Source: Streptomyces albipurpureus (GTDB lineage Bacteria > Actinomycetota > Actinomycetes > Streptomycetales > Streptomycetaceae). Taken from it: a stretch of DNA of 64,000 bases. The stretch's first letter is position 1, and the number at the start of each line of letters is the position of its first letter. Both the position numbers and the translations under genes were made by a program. The notes under the pieces were generated by a model that was not told the DNA's origin, ran no database searches, and saw only the letters and a list, made by a program, of their open reading frames with translations. The DNA lies in the NCBI RefSeq assembly GCF_023701525.1, contig NZ_JAMQAW010000010.1, positions 1 to 64,000 on the forward strand. Direction: 5' to 3'. Of this stretch, positions 41,628 through 50,885 are shown piece after piece.

Positions 41628-43139
41628 CTATCCCTCCGGGTGGGCCCAGGGGTTGGGCCGGCAGGTGATCCCCTTGATCTTCAGGGACTTCGTCTGCTGC
41701 TGCATCACCGGCGCGAGCGCCCCCTTGGTCGAGCAGTTCACATGGCCATGGCCAAGGCGGTGCCCGACTTCATGATTGATGAGCATCTGACGGTAGGCGT
41801 ACATGGCCTGAGGGCCGTAGGTGTCCGAGCCCTGCGCCCAGCGGAAAGCGTTGATCATTACCCGGTCGGTCGATGCGGAATCACAACTGACCTTTTCGAT
41901 CGAGGTGTCAAGATCGGATTTTGCGCACCACACATCAGTGGTGCCCGGACTGGCGAGGGTAATGATGAAATCGGGCTCGCCAGAGGAAATCCGCTCAAAT
42001 GTCATGGCACCTTTGTGCGCCCAACTCCGCTCATCATTAAGGGTTTTCTGAACGGCGGTCGCAAAAAGCAGGCCGTCCATTCCCAGACCCTTCTCAATAT
42101 CCACTTGATAGCGGATCTTTCGGCCCTTACCCGGCGCCTTGTCGAATCCAGGAACCGCTTCAAAGGTGCCGCCGGCGGTCAACTCCGGATCAATGGGGAA
42201 CGGTGCCGCCATCAACTGCTCATAAGTGGGTGCGGCCGGTTCCAACTGCTGCGCGGGGGCCGGTCGGCCATCCGAACGAGAGGCCGGGCCCTCGCCGCCG
42301 CGCTCCTCGCTGGTGGTGGCGGTGCCGGGTTCCTTCTCCGTCTCCTCCGCGACCTGACCGGCCACGACGATGGCGAGGACCGTGGTCACGGCCGCCGCTG
42401 CGACACCGGTGAACGTACGCCCCTTGCTGGTCTTGGGCCTCTGCGGGGAGATGCGGACATCGACGGGTACCGCCAGGTCGGGCGTGCCCTGCTCGACGGT
42501 CTCCGTGGTGTCGGGCCAGGTGGTGACGGAGGCGTAGGCCTCGTCCGGGGATGCGGGCGGGCGGCCGCCGTCGAATGCCTCAACGAACTCCTTGCGCGGT
42601 CCCGGTATCCGCGGCCCCTGGGCCATGGCGCCCCGCACACCCGGCATCCCCGCGGGAGCGCCGGCCCGCTGCGGCTTGCGCACGCCGCTCTGGCGATCCC
42701 TACGGCCGGGGGATCCACCCGCTTCACCCGCGCGGCCCGGCTCGCCAGGTACGCCATTGGCTCGCGGCGGCTGCGGAGTTCCCCAACCGCCGCCCGCTTC
42801 CCGCTGTTCGGGGTGCCCTCCGCGGGCCTGCGCTGGTCCATATCCAGCGGCCGCGTGTTCGGGCCGGGTCGGCTGCGCATTGCGCCGGGCCGGACCGCCG
42901 TCAATGGGCGGGGAAGGGAAGGCGGCCGGTTGATAGCCAGCGGGTGCCGCCGGCAGGGAACGGGCCGCGGCATCGGGCTCGTAGGAGCGGGATTCACGTG
43001 GACGAGAAGCGGGATTGACTGCGCCCGACGCACCGGAGCCGTACGTACCGGATTCTCGAATATCGGACTTCTGTGCGCCGGGTTGTGGATCGCGGTCCGG
43101 GCCCTTGGGTGCGGGACCTTTGCGGCTGTGTCGTCCCAC
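41628..43139 (-). CDS. DUF3152 membrane-anchored metzincin-like protein
   Basis: Of its 503 residues, 1-240 are a Pro/Gly/Arg-rich cytoplasmic tail, followed by one membrane helix (about 247-266). The extracellular domain carries HEVGHRLGHGH at 456-466, which fits the metzincin pattern HExxHxxGxxH. Cysteines flanking it suggest disulfides. This domain is DUF3152 (Rv3207c-like) in actinobacteria. A cell-surface zinc protease is likely. It lies 9 nt downstream of the alpha/beta hydrolase gene and probably shares its transcript. Confidence 0.85.
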   Translation of the reverse strand: MGRHSRKGPAPKGPDRDPQPGAQKSDIRESGTYGSGASGAVNPASRPRESRSYEPDAAARSLPAAPAGYQPAAFPSPPIDGGPARRNAQPTRPEHAAAGYGPAQARGGHPEQREAGGGWGTPQPPRANGVPGEPGRAGEAGGSPGRRDRQSGVRKPQRAGAPAGMPGVRGAMAQGPRIPGPRKEFVEAFDGGRPPASPDEAYASVTTWPDTTETVEQGTPDLAVPVDVRISPQRPKTSKGRTFTGVAAAAVTTVLAIVVAGQVAEETEKEPGTATTSEERGGEGPASRSDGRPAPAQQLEPAAPTYEQLMAAPFPIDPELTAGGTFEAVPGFDKAPGKGRKIRYQVDIEKGLGMDGLLFATAVQKTLNDERSWAHKGAMTFERISSGEPDFIITLASPGTTDVWCAKSDLDTSIEKVSCDSASTDRVMINAFRWAQGSDTYGPQAMYAYRQMLINHEVGHRLGHGHVNCSTKGALAPVMQQQTKSLKIKGITCRPNPWAHPEG

Positions 43140-43148
43140 GGGCCCCGA

Positions 43149-44123
43149 TCAGCTCCTACCAATGTCGTCAAACAGTTCTCGGACGGCCTGCGCAACCGTC
43201 TCCGGGTACTCCATCATCGCCACATGCCCGGCGTCCGGCAGCGTCAGCAGCCGCGAGTCCCGGAATGTCGCGGCCGCACGGCCTGCCATACGGTACGAGA
43301 CAAGCTGGTCCCGCCCGCCGTAGACCAAGAGCGTTGGCGCGAGCACCCGCTCCGCCTGTCGCCACAGTCCGTGTTGGCCACCCAGCGTGTAGGCATCGAC
43401 GATACCCCGCGCCGAGCGGGCCATCGCATCCCAGAAATAGGGGAGTTGGACGCGGCGCTGCATCTCGTCCACCGCATGCCGCAACGCTTCGTCGGAGACT
43501 CGGGAGGGGTCTCCGTAACAGAGAGCCATCACTCCCCTGGTGCGCTGTTCCGGAGTCCAGTCCTTGGTCAATCTACTGAACAGCCGGGCGATTCCGGGCA
43601 GTGCGAGCATCCCCGTGGGCACCGCACTGCGCTGCACCCGGATCTCGGGCAGCGCGGGCGAGACGAGCGTGAGCGTGCGTACAAGATCGGGCCGCACCGC
43701 CGCGACCCGGACGCACACGGCGCCCCCGAGGGAGTTTCCGAGCAGATGGACGGGTGGGCGGCCCGAGGAGTCGAGATAGCGGATGACCGCCCGGGCATGT
43801 CCGGTCACCGAGTAGTTGCCGTCGTCCGGCGGCGGAGAGTCACCGAACCCGGGGAGGTCAACCGCCTCGCCGTCCACGATGTCCTCAAGCAGCGGCATCA
43901 GCGGCGACCAGTTCTGCGAGGAGCCGCCGAGGCCGTGGACGTAGAGCGCGGGTGGCAGTCCGACGCGCGCCGGCGGGCGGGATCTGACCGAAAGGGTGCA
44001 TCCGGCCAGCGCGACGGAGCGCAACTGCTCCCCTTCGGCGACCCGCGCGGTTCGGGGTCTGACAGGTGTGGGTGCCTCGTCGGCGGTGGCGGAGAGGGTG
44101 TCCGGCAGCTCGGTCGAAGACAT
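43149..44123 (-). CDS. alpha/beta hydrolase
   Basis: This 324-residue hydrolase has oxyanion motif YVHGLGG, nucleophile motif GNSLGG, a GGRDQLV acid-loop segment and a final DAGHVAMME with the catalytic His. No signal peptide is apparent. The Ser/Thr-rich N-terminus is about 25 residues. It is the first gene of a pair with DUF3152. Family specificity (esterase, lipase or haloperoxidase-like) cannot be told from the sequence. Confidence 0.88.
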   Translation of the reverse strand: MSSTELPDTLSATADEAPTPVRPRTARVAEGEQLRSVALAGCTLSVRSRPPARVGLPPALYVHGLGGSSQNWSPLMPLLEDIVDGEAVDLPGFGDSPPPDDGNYSVTGHARAVIRYLDSSGRPPVHLLGNSLGGAVCVRVAAVRPDLVRTLTLVSPALPEIRVQRSAVPTGMLALPGIARLFSRLTKDWTPEQRTRGVMALCYGDPSRVSDEALRHAVDEMQRRVQLPYFWDAMARSARGIVDAYTLGGQHGLWRQAERVLAPTLLVYGGRDQLVSYRMAGRAAATFRDSRLLTLPDAGHVAMMEYPETVAQAVRELFDDIGRS

Positions 44124-44278
44124 GGGTGCAATGTTACGAGAGGATCACACCGCGAATCGTGTGTTCGGCATCACACATCACGTAGCGCCGCGAATCAGTA
44201 GCTCCTACGCTTCATAGACAAGGACCATCACTAAAGCTCCAAGGATGAGCAAACCTGCTCTCGGGAAAGCGGCGCCTT

Positions 44279-44518
44279 ATGGCTATCGATCCCACCGAAC
44301 CAGAGACCGTCTACGACGACGAGACCAACGGGGACAACTCAAGCGGGGCCGGCTCAAGCGGCGGCGAGGTCCCCGAAGCAGACGCCGCCGAGCAGCAGCA
44401 GGACGTGCGTCCGGAGCGTGATGACCCACAGCCCCACATCGACAAAGACCGCTCGAATGAGGCGGACGCCATAGAACAGGCAAGGGTGGTCGCCCTCGAT
44501 GAGGACGACTATCGATGA
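44279..44518 (+). CDS. small acidic hypothetical protein, 79 residues
   Basis: The product is extremely acidic and low complexity (DDETNGD, EEE/DDP-like runs, ending VALDEDDYR). It has no cysteine and no hydrophobic core. A GGGAAAG ribosome site lies about nine bases before the ATG. It is divergent from the hydrolase-DUF3152 pair. No function is recognised. Confidence 0.65.
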   Translation: MAIDPTEPETVYDDETNGDNSSGAGSSGGEVPEADAAEQQQDVRPERDDPQPHIDKDRSNEADAIEQARVVALDEDDYR

Positions 44519-44674
44519 CCTGACTGACCTTGACCTCTTTGCCCACCAATAGGGAGCTACCGCGACTGTCCGGTCCATGAAATTCTGCGTCCGCGACGCC
44601 CACGCCTGGGTTACCCAAAAGTACGATGGCAGGCGCGGCGCACAGCGCGCACATTACAGATTTTGGGAGGCGGC

Positions 44675-45328
44675 GTGACAGCCATCGAGCAGACAGAGGC
44701 AGCGCGCCCGCGAGGCACGCGTCTGCCACGCCGAGCCCGCAGGAACCAGCTTCTGGGCGCGGCCCAGGAAGTATTCGTGGCACAGGGTTACCACTCGGCC
44801 GCAATGGATGACATCGCCGAGCGGGCAGGCGTCAGCAAGCCCGTGCTCTACCAGCACTTTCCGGGCAAGCTGGACCTCTATCTCGCCCTCCTGGACCAGC
44901 ACTGCGAGGCGCTGCTCCAGGCGGTCCGCACCGCGCTCGCGTCAACCAGCGACAACAAGCAGCGGGTCGCGGCGACCATGGACGCCTACTTCGCCTACGT
45001 CCAGGACGAGGGCGGAGCCTTCCGGCTGGTCTTCGAGTCGGACCTCACCAATGAACCCGCGGTGCGCGAGCGGGTCGAGCGGGTCTCCCTCCAGTGCGCC
45101 GAGGCGATCTCCGAGGTGATCGCGGAGGACACCGGACTGTCCAAGGACGAGTCCATGTTGCTGGCCGTGGGTCTGGGCGGGGTCTCCCAGGTGGTCGCCC
45201 GGTACTGGTTGTCCAGCCGATCGAGCATCCCTCGGGAGACGGCGGTGCAGCTGCTGACCTCGCTTGCCTGGCGGGGCATCGCAGGCTTCCCGCTGCACGG
45301 TGCGGAGTCCCTGACCGAACAGAGTTGA
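44675..45328 (+). CDS. TetR family transcriptional regulator
   Basis: The GTG at 44675 follows GGGAGGCGGC and gives 217 residues. The helix-turn-helix is plain: RRNQLLGAAQEVF then AERAGVSKPVLYQHFPGK. The C-terminal ligand domain is helical with DESMLLAVGLGG. It resembles the Rv3208-like regulator located before the DUF3107 gene in mycobacteria. Its ligand and operators are unknown. Confidence 0.92.
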   Translation: MTAIEQTEAARPRGTRLPRRARRNQLLGAAQEVFVAQGYHSAAMDDIAERAGVSKPVLYQHFPGKLDLYLALLDQHCEALLQAVRTALASTSDNKQRVAATMDAYFAYVQDEGGAFRLVFESDLTNEPAVRERVERVSLQCAEAISEVIAEDTGLSKDESMLLAVGLGGVSQVVARYWLSSRSSIPRETAVQLLTSLAWRGIAGFPLHGAESLTEQS

Positions 45329-45458
45329 GCGCAGGGGCGGCGCTGTTCGCTCATGGCGTTCACCCGGGGCGGCAGCCCACTGCCCCGACCCGGCTAATGT
45401 GTGCTGGGTACGGCGCGAATGACCGCGCAACGCACTGACCGTTCGGAGGGACATAGCC

Positions 45459-45686
45459 GTGGAGGTCAAGATCGGCGTGCAGCACGCGCCCCGGGAGATC
45501 GTTCTGGAGAGCGGGGACTCCGCCGAGGACGTGGAGCGCGCCGTGGGTGAGGCGCTGGCCGGCAAGGCTCAGCTGCTCAGCCTCTCGGACGACAAGGGCC
45601 GCAAGATTCTGGTCCCTTCGGACCGGATCGCGTACGTGGAGATCGGCGAGTCCGCGACACGGCGGGTGGGCTTCGGCGCGCTGTAG
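45459..45686 (+). CDS. DUF3107 small conserved protein
   Basis: This 75-residue protein (MEVKIGVQHAPREIVLESG...) matches the actinobacterial DUF3107 family (Rv3208A/TB9.4-like). It is mostly beta/alpha with no cysteine. GGAGGG precedes the GTG start. It lies 130 nt after the TetR gene, the conserved neighbour pair. Function is unknown. A terminator follows. Confidence 0.88.
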   Translation: MEVKIGVQHAPREIVLESGDSAEDVERAVGEALAGKAQLLSLSDDKGRKILVPSDRIAYVEIGESATRRVGFGAL

Positions 45687-45709
45687 GACGACTTCAGTCG
45701 AGCAGTTCG

Positions 45710-45742
45710 GGGCCCCGGCGGAGCACTTGCGCCGGGGCCCCG
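45710..45742 (+). terminator. terminator after DUF3107
   Basis: A 12-bp stem (GGGGCCCCGGCG / CGCCGGGGCCCC) with a 9-nt loop lies 24 nt after the stop. It is a strong GC hairpin suited to ending the TetR-DUF3107 transcript. Confidence 0.8.
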
Positions 45743-45850
45743 GACCGTGGGCGAACCGGCAGCACGGGTGAGTAGCCGCGCGACACCACGCTTCACCGCG
45801 GCCGGTGCGATGCCCCGTCAGCTGGCAGCGTCATGGTTCTCGCGGGAGCG

Positions 45851-45888
45851 GGAGCGGGAGCCGATGTTCTCCCGCTCCGAAGAACATC
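45851..45888 (+). other. two overlapping, mutually exclusive hairpins
   Basis: GGAGCGGGAG (45851) pairs with CTCCCGCTCC (45869-45878), while GATGTTCT (45863-45870) pairs with AGAACATC (45881-45888). The two hairpins share bases, so only one can form. They sit in a noncoding 610-nt gap (45687-46296) that otherwise shows no gene apart from the DUF3107 terminator. Confidence 0.5.
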
Positions 45889-46296
45889 AGCAGGGTTACG
45901 TTCTCCCACTCCGGGACGCCTGACGACACGGGAACGGCCAGGGGAGGGATCTGGAGACGGTCCCGGGGCTTGAGCGACTGACTCGATGTGCGAGCCCGGT
46001 CATGTGTGAGTCCGGTCGATCGGCTGGTTCTGGGCCGGTGCCCGCCCCTCTTGCGCTGGGGCTGAGCCCCGGCATGGGTGGTCCTTGGACGGCAGGGCGG
46101 CCAGCGAAACCGTCCCATCAGGGCACCGCTCAGCTCGGGCCGGGTTCCCTTCCCGTTCGCTGGCCGGTTCATCCTTCCCCAAGAGCGGTAACCAGCCAGC
46201 TCCGCCTGCCCTTACGCGGATGATTGCTTTCCGTGGTCAACGGGTAGTACCGGCTAGACCGACTTGGCCGTATCAGTGTCCGCGAGGTGATCAGCA

Positions 46297-46566
46297 GTGC
46301 TCTGGGAAGCGCTCGGTTCCGTTCTGCTCGGCCTCGCGCTCGCGTGGCTGGCCGACCGTCATCTCGCGGACCGTCTTCCGGAGCGCCGCGCCGTCTTCCT
46401 CACCGGCTCGCTCGGTGCGCTCTTCGGGGCCTATGTGACGCATGCGGCGCTTGGCCCCGGCCAGTTCCTCGGGACGCTGGTGGGTGCGGTCCTGATCGGG
46501 GCCGTACTGCTCTCGCTGCTGCTGCGGCCGTCAGCCCGACGACTGCGGCGGGTCATTCACTTCTGA
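46297..46566 (+). CDS. small multi-TM membrane protein (GlsB/YeaQ-like)
   Basis: The GTG at 46297 has GAGGTGATC upstream. The 89 residues hold three membrane helices: an N-terminal one, a central one (VFLTGSLGALFGAYV) and a C-terminal one (GTLVGAVLIGAVLLSLLL), ending in a basic tail. It resembles the transglycosylase-associated GlsB/YeaQ family only in general pattern. It is convergent with the ferritin-like gene, 11 nt apart. No role can be assigned. Confidence 0.7.
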   Translation: MLWEALGSVLLGLALAWLADRHLADRLPERRAVFLTGSLGALFGAYVTHAALGPGQFLGTLVGAVLIGAVLLSLLLRPSARRLRRVIHF

Positions 46567-46577
46567 CCCAGCAGGTC

Positions 46578-47303
46578 TCAAGCCGCGAGCCCCAGTGCGG
46601 CCATTCGCCTGGTGTGCGCCTTGGTGATCCGGGTGAACATCTCACCCACCGCGGCCAGGTCGAATCCACCTTCCACTCCCCCGACCAACATGGTGGAGAG
46701 AGCGTCCCGCTCGGCCACGACCCGCTGTGCCTGGGACAGTGCCTCGCCCATCAGCCGGCGCGCCCACAGGGCGAGCCGCCCGCCAAGACGCGGATCGGCG
46801 TCAATGGCAGCCCGCACCTTCTCCACCGCGAAGTTCCCGTGCCCCGTGTCATCGAGCACCGCCAGCACCAGCGCCCTGGTGTCCGAGTCAAGACGGGCGG
46901 CGACCTCACGGTAGAAATCACTGGCGATCGAGTCGCCCACATAGGCTTTGACCAGCCCCTCCAGCCAATCGGACGGAGCGGTCTGGCGGTGGAAGTCATC
47001 CAGCGCCTGGGCGAAGGGCTCCATCGCGGCCGTCGGCTCCGCGTCGATGGCGGTGAGCTGATTCCGCAGGCGCTCGAAGTGCCCGAACTCCGCAGAGGCC
47101 ATTTTGGCCAGCTCCGCTTTGTCACCGAGGGTGGGCGCGAGCTTGGCGTCTTCGGCAAGCCGCTCAAAGGCGGCCAGCTCGCCATAGGCAAGCGCGCCGA
47201 GAAGATCTACTACCGCGGCGCGGTACTGGGGGTCCGCGGATGCGGTGGCCCAGTTTTGGGCGGCGATCCCGGTCGGTTCTGTGGCGTTGTCAGGCGTCTC
47301 CAT
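46578..47303 (-). CDS. ferritin-like diiron-fold protein
   Basis: About 241 residues are helical and rich in Ala. A possible ligand set includes ALAYGELAAFER near the N-terminus and SAEFGHFERL. This fits the ferritin-like fold seen in Rv3210c-type proteins, sometimes compared to tRNA hydroxylase MiaE. No iron-binding assignment is proven. GTG 47312 is an alternative start. The promoter lies in the region shared with the DEAD-box gene. Confidence 0.78.
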   Translation of the reverse strand: METPDNATEPTGIAAQNWATASADPQYRAAVVDLLGALAYGELAAFERLAEDAKLAPTLGDKAELAKMASAEFGHFERLRNQLTAIDAEPTAAMEPFAQALDDFHRQTAPSDWLEGLVKAYVGDSIASDFYREVAARLDSDTRALVLAVLDDTGHGNFAVEKVRAAIDADPRLGGRLALWARRLMGEALSQAQRVVAERDALSTMLVGGVEGGFDLAAVGEMFTRITKAHTRRMAALGLAA

Positions 47304-47485
47304 GACGGGCACAATAGCCCGCTTACCGAGGGTGGTAAGGGCCTGGTCAGGAGTGCTCGGAGCCCATTCCTACCAGGACGCTGCCCCGGTTCCTACGGAT
47401 TCGCCCAACACACATGCGCGAATCCGGGGTACAGTGGTATTGCGCCTGCTGAGTGTTCTGATTTCTCGGCGGGCGATCACAGTGT

Positions 47486-47520
47486 TTGACAGTGATTGTT
47501 GGGAAGATCTTTATCTTCCC
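47486..47520 (+). promoter_or_regulatory. putative promoter and hairpin upstream of the DEAD-box gene
   Basis: TTGACA (47486-47491) is a perfect -35. TTATCT at 47511-47516 is a possible -10 but is 19 bases away. The same stretch holds an 8-bp hairpin GGGAAGAT / ATCTTCCC (47501-47508 and 47513-47520) with a 4-nt loop. About 235-285 nt of leader would precede the start. Cold-inducible RNA helicase genes often have long structured leaders, so either element could matter. Confidence 0.35.
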
Positions 47521-47769
47521 GACTCCCCATGAGGATGCCCGGTCGGTGGCACGATCGGCTCCGACCCGACCGCCCTCCGTGCGGATATGCGCCCCCGCGT
47601 ATCACCGCAGATGAGGGGCCCCTCAGCGGCACGAGCGCTTGAGCGAAGGCAGTGGTCCCGCGCCATCCGGCCAATCCACGGTCGGCCTAGTACCCAGGTG
47701 CGGCACGACCCCCATCGTTCGCGTCACGTCGCGTCTCACAGAAGAGGCAACACCCTGACTACGCAGCCT

Positions 47770-49863
47770 ATGACTTTCCGGGATCTTGGAATCCTGGACG
47801 AAACCGCCGAGGCACTCGAAGCCGTCGGCATTCTGTCCCCCTTCCCCATTCAGGAGATGACGCTTCCCGTCGCGCTCTCCGGCACCGATGTGATCGGCCA
47901 GGCCAAGACAGGCACTGGCAAGACCCTCGGTTTCGGTCTGCCGCTACTGGAGCGCGTCACCGTCCCCGCTGACGTTGAGGCCGGCCGGGCCACGCCCGAG
48001 CAGCTCACCAACGCGCCGCAGGCGCTCGTGGTGGTTCCCACCCGCGAGCTGTGCACCCAGGTGACCAATGACCTGCTCACCGCGGGCAAGGTACGCAATG
48101 TCCGCGTGCTCGCGATCTACGGGGGCCGCGCCTACGAGCCTCAGGTCGAGGCCCTGCGCAAGGGCGTCGATGTGATCGTCGGCACCCCCGGTCGCCTGCT
48201 CGACCTCGCCGGTCAGAAGAAGCTCGATCTTTCCAAGATCCGCTCGCTTGTGCTCGACGAGGCCGACGAGATGCTCGACCTCGGCTTCCTGCCGGACGTT
48301 GAGAAGATCATCCAGCTGCTGCCTCCGAAGCGGCAGACCATGCTCTTCTCGGCAACGATGCCGGGCGCGGTCATCGGGCTGGCTCGCCGCTATATGACCC
48401 AGCCCACACACATCTCCGCGACCTCGCCGGACGATGCGGGCGCGACGGTGGCCAACACCACCCAGCGTGTCTACCGGGCCCACTCCATGGACAAGCCGGA
48501 GCTGGTCTCACGGATTCTCCAGGCGGACGGCCGTGGCCTCGCCATGATCTTCTGCCGTACGAAGCGAACCGCTGCCGATATCGCCGAGCAGCTCGCTCGC
48601 CGAGGATTCGCCTCCGGGGCGGTCCACGGCGACCTGGGCCAGGGCGCGCGCGAGCAAGCCCTGCGGGCGTTCCGCAACGGCAAGGTGGACGTACTGGTCT
48701 GCACCGATGTCGCCGCGCGCGGCATCGATGTGGAGGGCGTGACCCATGTCATCAACTACCAGTCCCCCGAGGATGAGAAGACCTACCTCCACCGCATCGG
48801 CCGCACCGGACGCGCCGGCGCCCTGGGCACCGCGGTCACTCTGGTGGACTGGGATGACATCCCCCGCTGGCAGCTGATCAACAAGGCGCTCGACCTCAAG
48901 TTCCCGGACCCGGTCGAGACCTACTCCACCTCCGAGCACCTCTTCGAGGAACTGGGCATCCCGCGGGACACCAAGGGTGTGCTGCCCCGGGCCGAGCGGA
49001 CTCGCGCGGGCCTGGCGGCTGAGGAAGTGGAAGACCTGGGCGAGACCGGCGGACGGGGCCGCAAGGCCGCGGCCACCACCACGGCCCCGGCCGTGGAAGA
49101 ACGCCCGGCGCGTACGAGGACCCCGCGTCAGCGTCGCCGCACCCGGGGTGGCACATCGGCGGAGACCACCACCGAGAGCCTGGAATCCCCGGCGCTGGAT
49201 TCTCCCGCACTGGATTCCTCGGCGAGTGAAGAGGTTTCACAGCCTCGTTCGCCCAGGCGCCGGCGCAGGACCCGCGTGGGAAGCACTGGTGCGGACACTG
49301 CCATCGCGTCGGCAGCCCCCACCATGGTGGAGACCGCCGAACCGACCGTCGCCCCGGCGCCGGTCGGTCAGGTACCGGCTCAGCCTGCCGAGCCGATCCA
49401 AGAGGCCGACTCGGAGAGCAAGCCGCGTCGGCGGCGCACTCGCGCGGTCAAGGCCGTGGAGACCGTGGTGGAAGCCGTAGAGGCTGCTGTGGAGGCCGTC
49501 ACCGCACCGGAGGCGCCGGCCGAAACCAAGCCGCGCCGCCGCACCCGCGCTGTGCAGGCCGTGGAGACGGCCGAGGCCGAGGTGGCACCCGCCACCGACG
49601 CCGAGGCCGAAACCAAGCCCCGCCGCCGCACCCGCGCGGTCAAGGCCGTGGAGGCGGTGACATCGCCCGAGGCCGTCGAGGCAAAGCCCCGTCGGACCCG
49701 CGCGGTGAAGGCTGTCCAAGCCGTCACCACCCCGGAAGCCGAGGTCAAGCCACCGCGCCGGACCCGCAAGACAGTGGCCGCAACGGCCGAGGTCCCGGCC
49801 GCGGAGGCGACGCCCCGCCGCCGCACCCGCACCGCAAAGGCAACGGCCCAACCGGAAGCCTGA
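47770..49863 (+). CDS. DEAD-box RNA helicase, RhlE/CshA-like
   Basis: From ATG 47770 it has 697 residues. Helicase motifs are Q motif FPIQ, AKTGTGKT (45-52), PTRELC, LDEADEML, FSATMP, and HRIGRTGRAG. The last ~250 residues are a disordered tail with repeated basic units (RRRTRAV-AVE) typical of RNA-binding extensions. A CTG at 47755 with AGAGG seven bases upstream may be the true start, adding five residues. RNA turnover or ribosome assembly in cold is the usual role. Confidence 0.93.
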   Translation: MTFRDLGILDETAEALEAVGILSPFPIQEMTLPVALSGTDVIGQAKTGTGKTLGFGLPLLERVTVPADVEAGRATPEQLTNAPQALVVVPTRELCTQVTNDLLTAGKVRNVRVLAIYGGRAYEPQVEALRKGVDVIVGTPGRLLDLAGQKKLDLSKIRSLVLDEADEMLDLGFLPDVEKIIQLLPPKRQTMLFSATMPGAVIGLARRYMTQPTHISATSPDDAGATVANTTQRVYRAHSMDKPELVSRILQADGRGLAMIFCRTKRTAADIAEQLARRGFASGAVHGDLGQGAREQALRAFRNGKVDVLVCTDVAARGIDVEGVTHVINYQSPEDEKTYLHRIGRTGRAGALGTAVTLVDWDDIPRWQLINKALDLKFPDPVETYSTSEHLFEELGIPRDTKGVLPRAERTRAGLAAEEVEDLGETGGRGRKAAATTTAPAVEERPARTRTPRQRRRTRGGTSAETTTESLESPALDSPALDSSASEEVSQPRSPRRRRRTRVGSTGADTAIASAAPTMVETAEPTVAPAPVGQVPAQPAEPIQEADSESKPRRRRTRAVKAVETVVEAVEAAVEAVTAPEAPAETKPRRRTRAVQAVETAEAEVAPATDAEAETKPRRRTRAVKAVEAVTSPEAVEAKPRRTRAVKAVQAVTTPEAEVKPPRRTRKTVAATAEVPAAEATPRRRTRTAKATAQPEA

Positions 49864-49876
49864 CCCGGTCTGCTGG

Positions 49877-49907
49877 ACGACCCGGCCCCTGAATGGGGTC
49901 GGGTCGT
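49877..49907 (+). terminator. terminator after the DEAD-box gene
   Basis: A 13-bp stem (ACGACCCGGCCCC / GGGGTCGGGTCGT, one wobble) with a 5-nt loop lies 14 nt past the stop, followed by TTCT. It separates the helicase from the hydrolase gene. Confidence 0.8.
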
Positions 49908-50003
49908 TCTGCGTTGGGGCCTGGCGGCCCTTTGTGCCTCGTGTTGGGTCGTCCTCACCCCGAGCCCCAAAAAACCAACCCCAGCCCCAGTACCCTCAGC
50001 CTC

Positions 50004-50870
50004 ATGAGTCGTCCCCCGACCTTCGCCCCGCCGTCCTGTGCCCGTGCCCGTACGCTGCGTACCTCGCGCGGGGACTTCGCCGTACTCGATGCGCGGCCTG
50101 CGGAGGCACGTGGGGGCGCGGGTACCGCGCTCTTGTTGCCTGGTTTCACGGGGAGCAAGGAGGACTTCATCGCCATGCTCGATCCGCTCACCGGGGCCGG
50201 ATTCCGGGTGGTCTCGGTGGATGGGCGGGGGCAGTTCGAGTCGGACGGGCCTTCGGATGGTCATGCGTACTCGCAGGACGAGTTGGCGCTCGATGTGTTG
50301 GCGCAGGTGGAAGCCGTCGCGGCCGACGGGCCGGTGCATCTGCTCGGGCACTCGCTCGGGGGGCAGATCGCTCGGGCCGCCGTTCTCAAGGCGGTCGCGG
50401 GGCAGGCTCCGCTGCCCTTTCGGACGCTCACGCTGATGGCTTCCGGCCCCGCGCAGATCAGCCCTGCTCAGCAGGAGAAGGTACGGCTGCTGACCGAGGC
50501 GCTCTCGGTGTTGGGCATGGACGAGGTCTGGGAGGCGATGAGGGCGTTCGAGACACCGGAGGAGACGGACATCGACGGGCGGGATCTACGCCGGCGGTGG
50601 TTGCGTCACAACCCGGCCCAGCTCATCACCACCGGTCGTCAGCTGACCGTGGAACCGGACCGGGTCGACGAGCTGGCGGCCGTACCGGGGCTTCCCGTTC
50701 ATGTGGTCAGCGGCGAGCGCGACGACACCTGGCCGGTTCCGCTGCTCGATGACATGGCGAAGCGGCTCGGTGCGCGCCGTACCGTCGTCGCCGGGGCTGA
50801 TCACTCGCCGAACACCGACCGTCCACGCGAGACGTCGGAGGCCGTCGCGGGGTTCTGGGCCGGTCACTGA
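50004..50870 (+). CDS. alpha/beta hydrolase
   Basis: This 288-residue cytosolic hydrolase has LLPGFTGSKED, DGRGQFESDG, nucleophile motif GHSLGG, an SGERDD acid segment and a C-terminal ADHSPNTDR with the catalytic His. Start ATG 50004 is chosen because the homology begins there. A ribosome site is weak. Function within the esterase superfamily is unknown. It is convergent with the NYN gene, 15 nt apart. Confidence 0.87.
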   Translation: MSRPPTFAPPSCARARTLRTSRGDFAVLDARPAEARGGAGTALLLPGFTGSKEDFIAMLDPLTGAGFRVVSVDGRGQFESDGPSDGHAYSQDELALDVLAQVEAVAADGPVHLLGHSLGGQIARAAVLKAVAGQAPLPFRTLTLMASGPAQISPAQQEKVRLLTEALSVLGMDEVWEAMRAFETPEETDIDGRDLRRRWLRHNPAQLITTGRQLTVEPDRVDELAAVPGLPVHVVSGERDDTWPVPLLDDMAKRLGARRTVVAGADHSPNTDRPRETSEAVAGFWAGH

Positions 50871-50885
50871 GGCCGCCCGCCAGGG

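Noticed and set aside
47496..47523. Hairpin at 47501-47520 as an intrinsic terminator
   Set aside because: It lacks a T-run and coincides with a possible -10, so it was treated as a promoter/leader feature.
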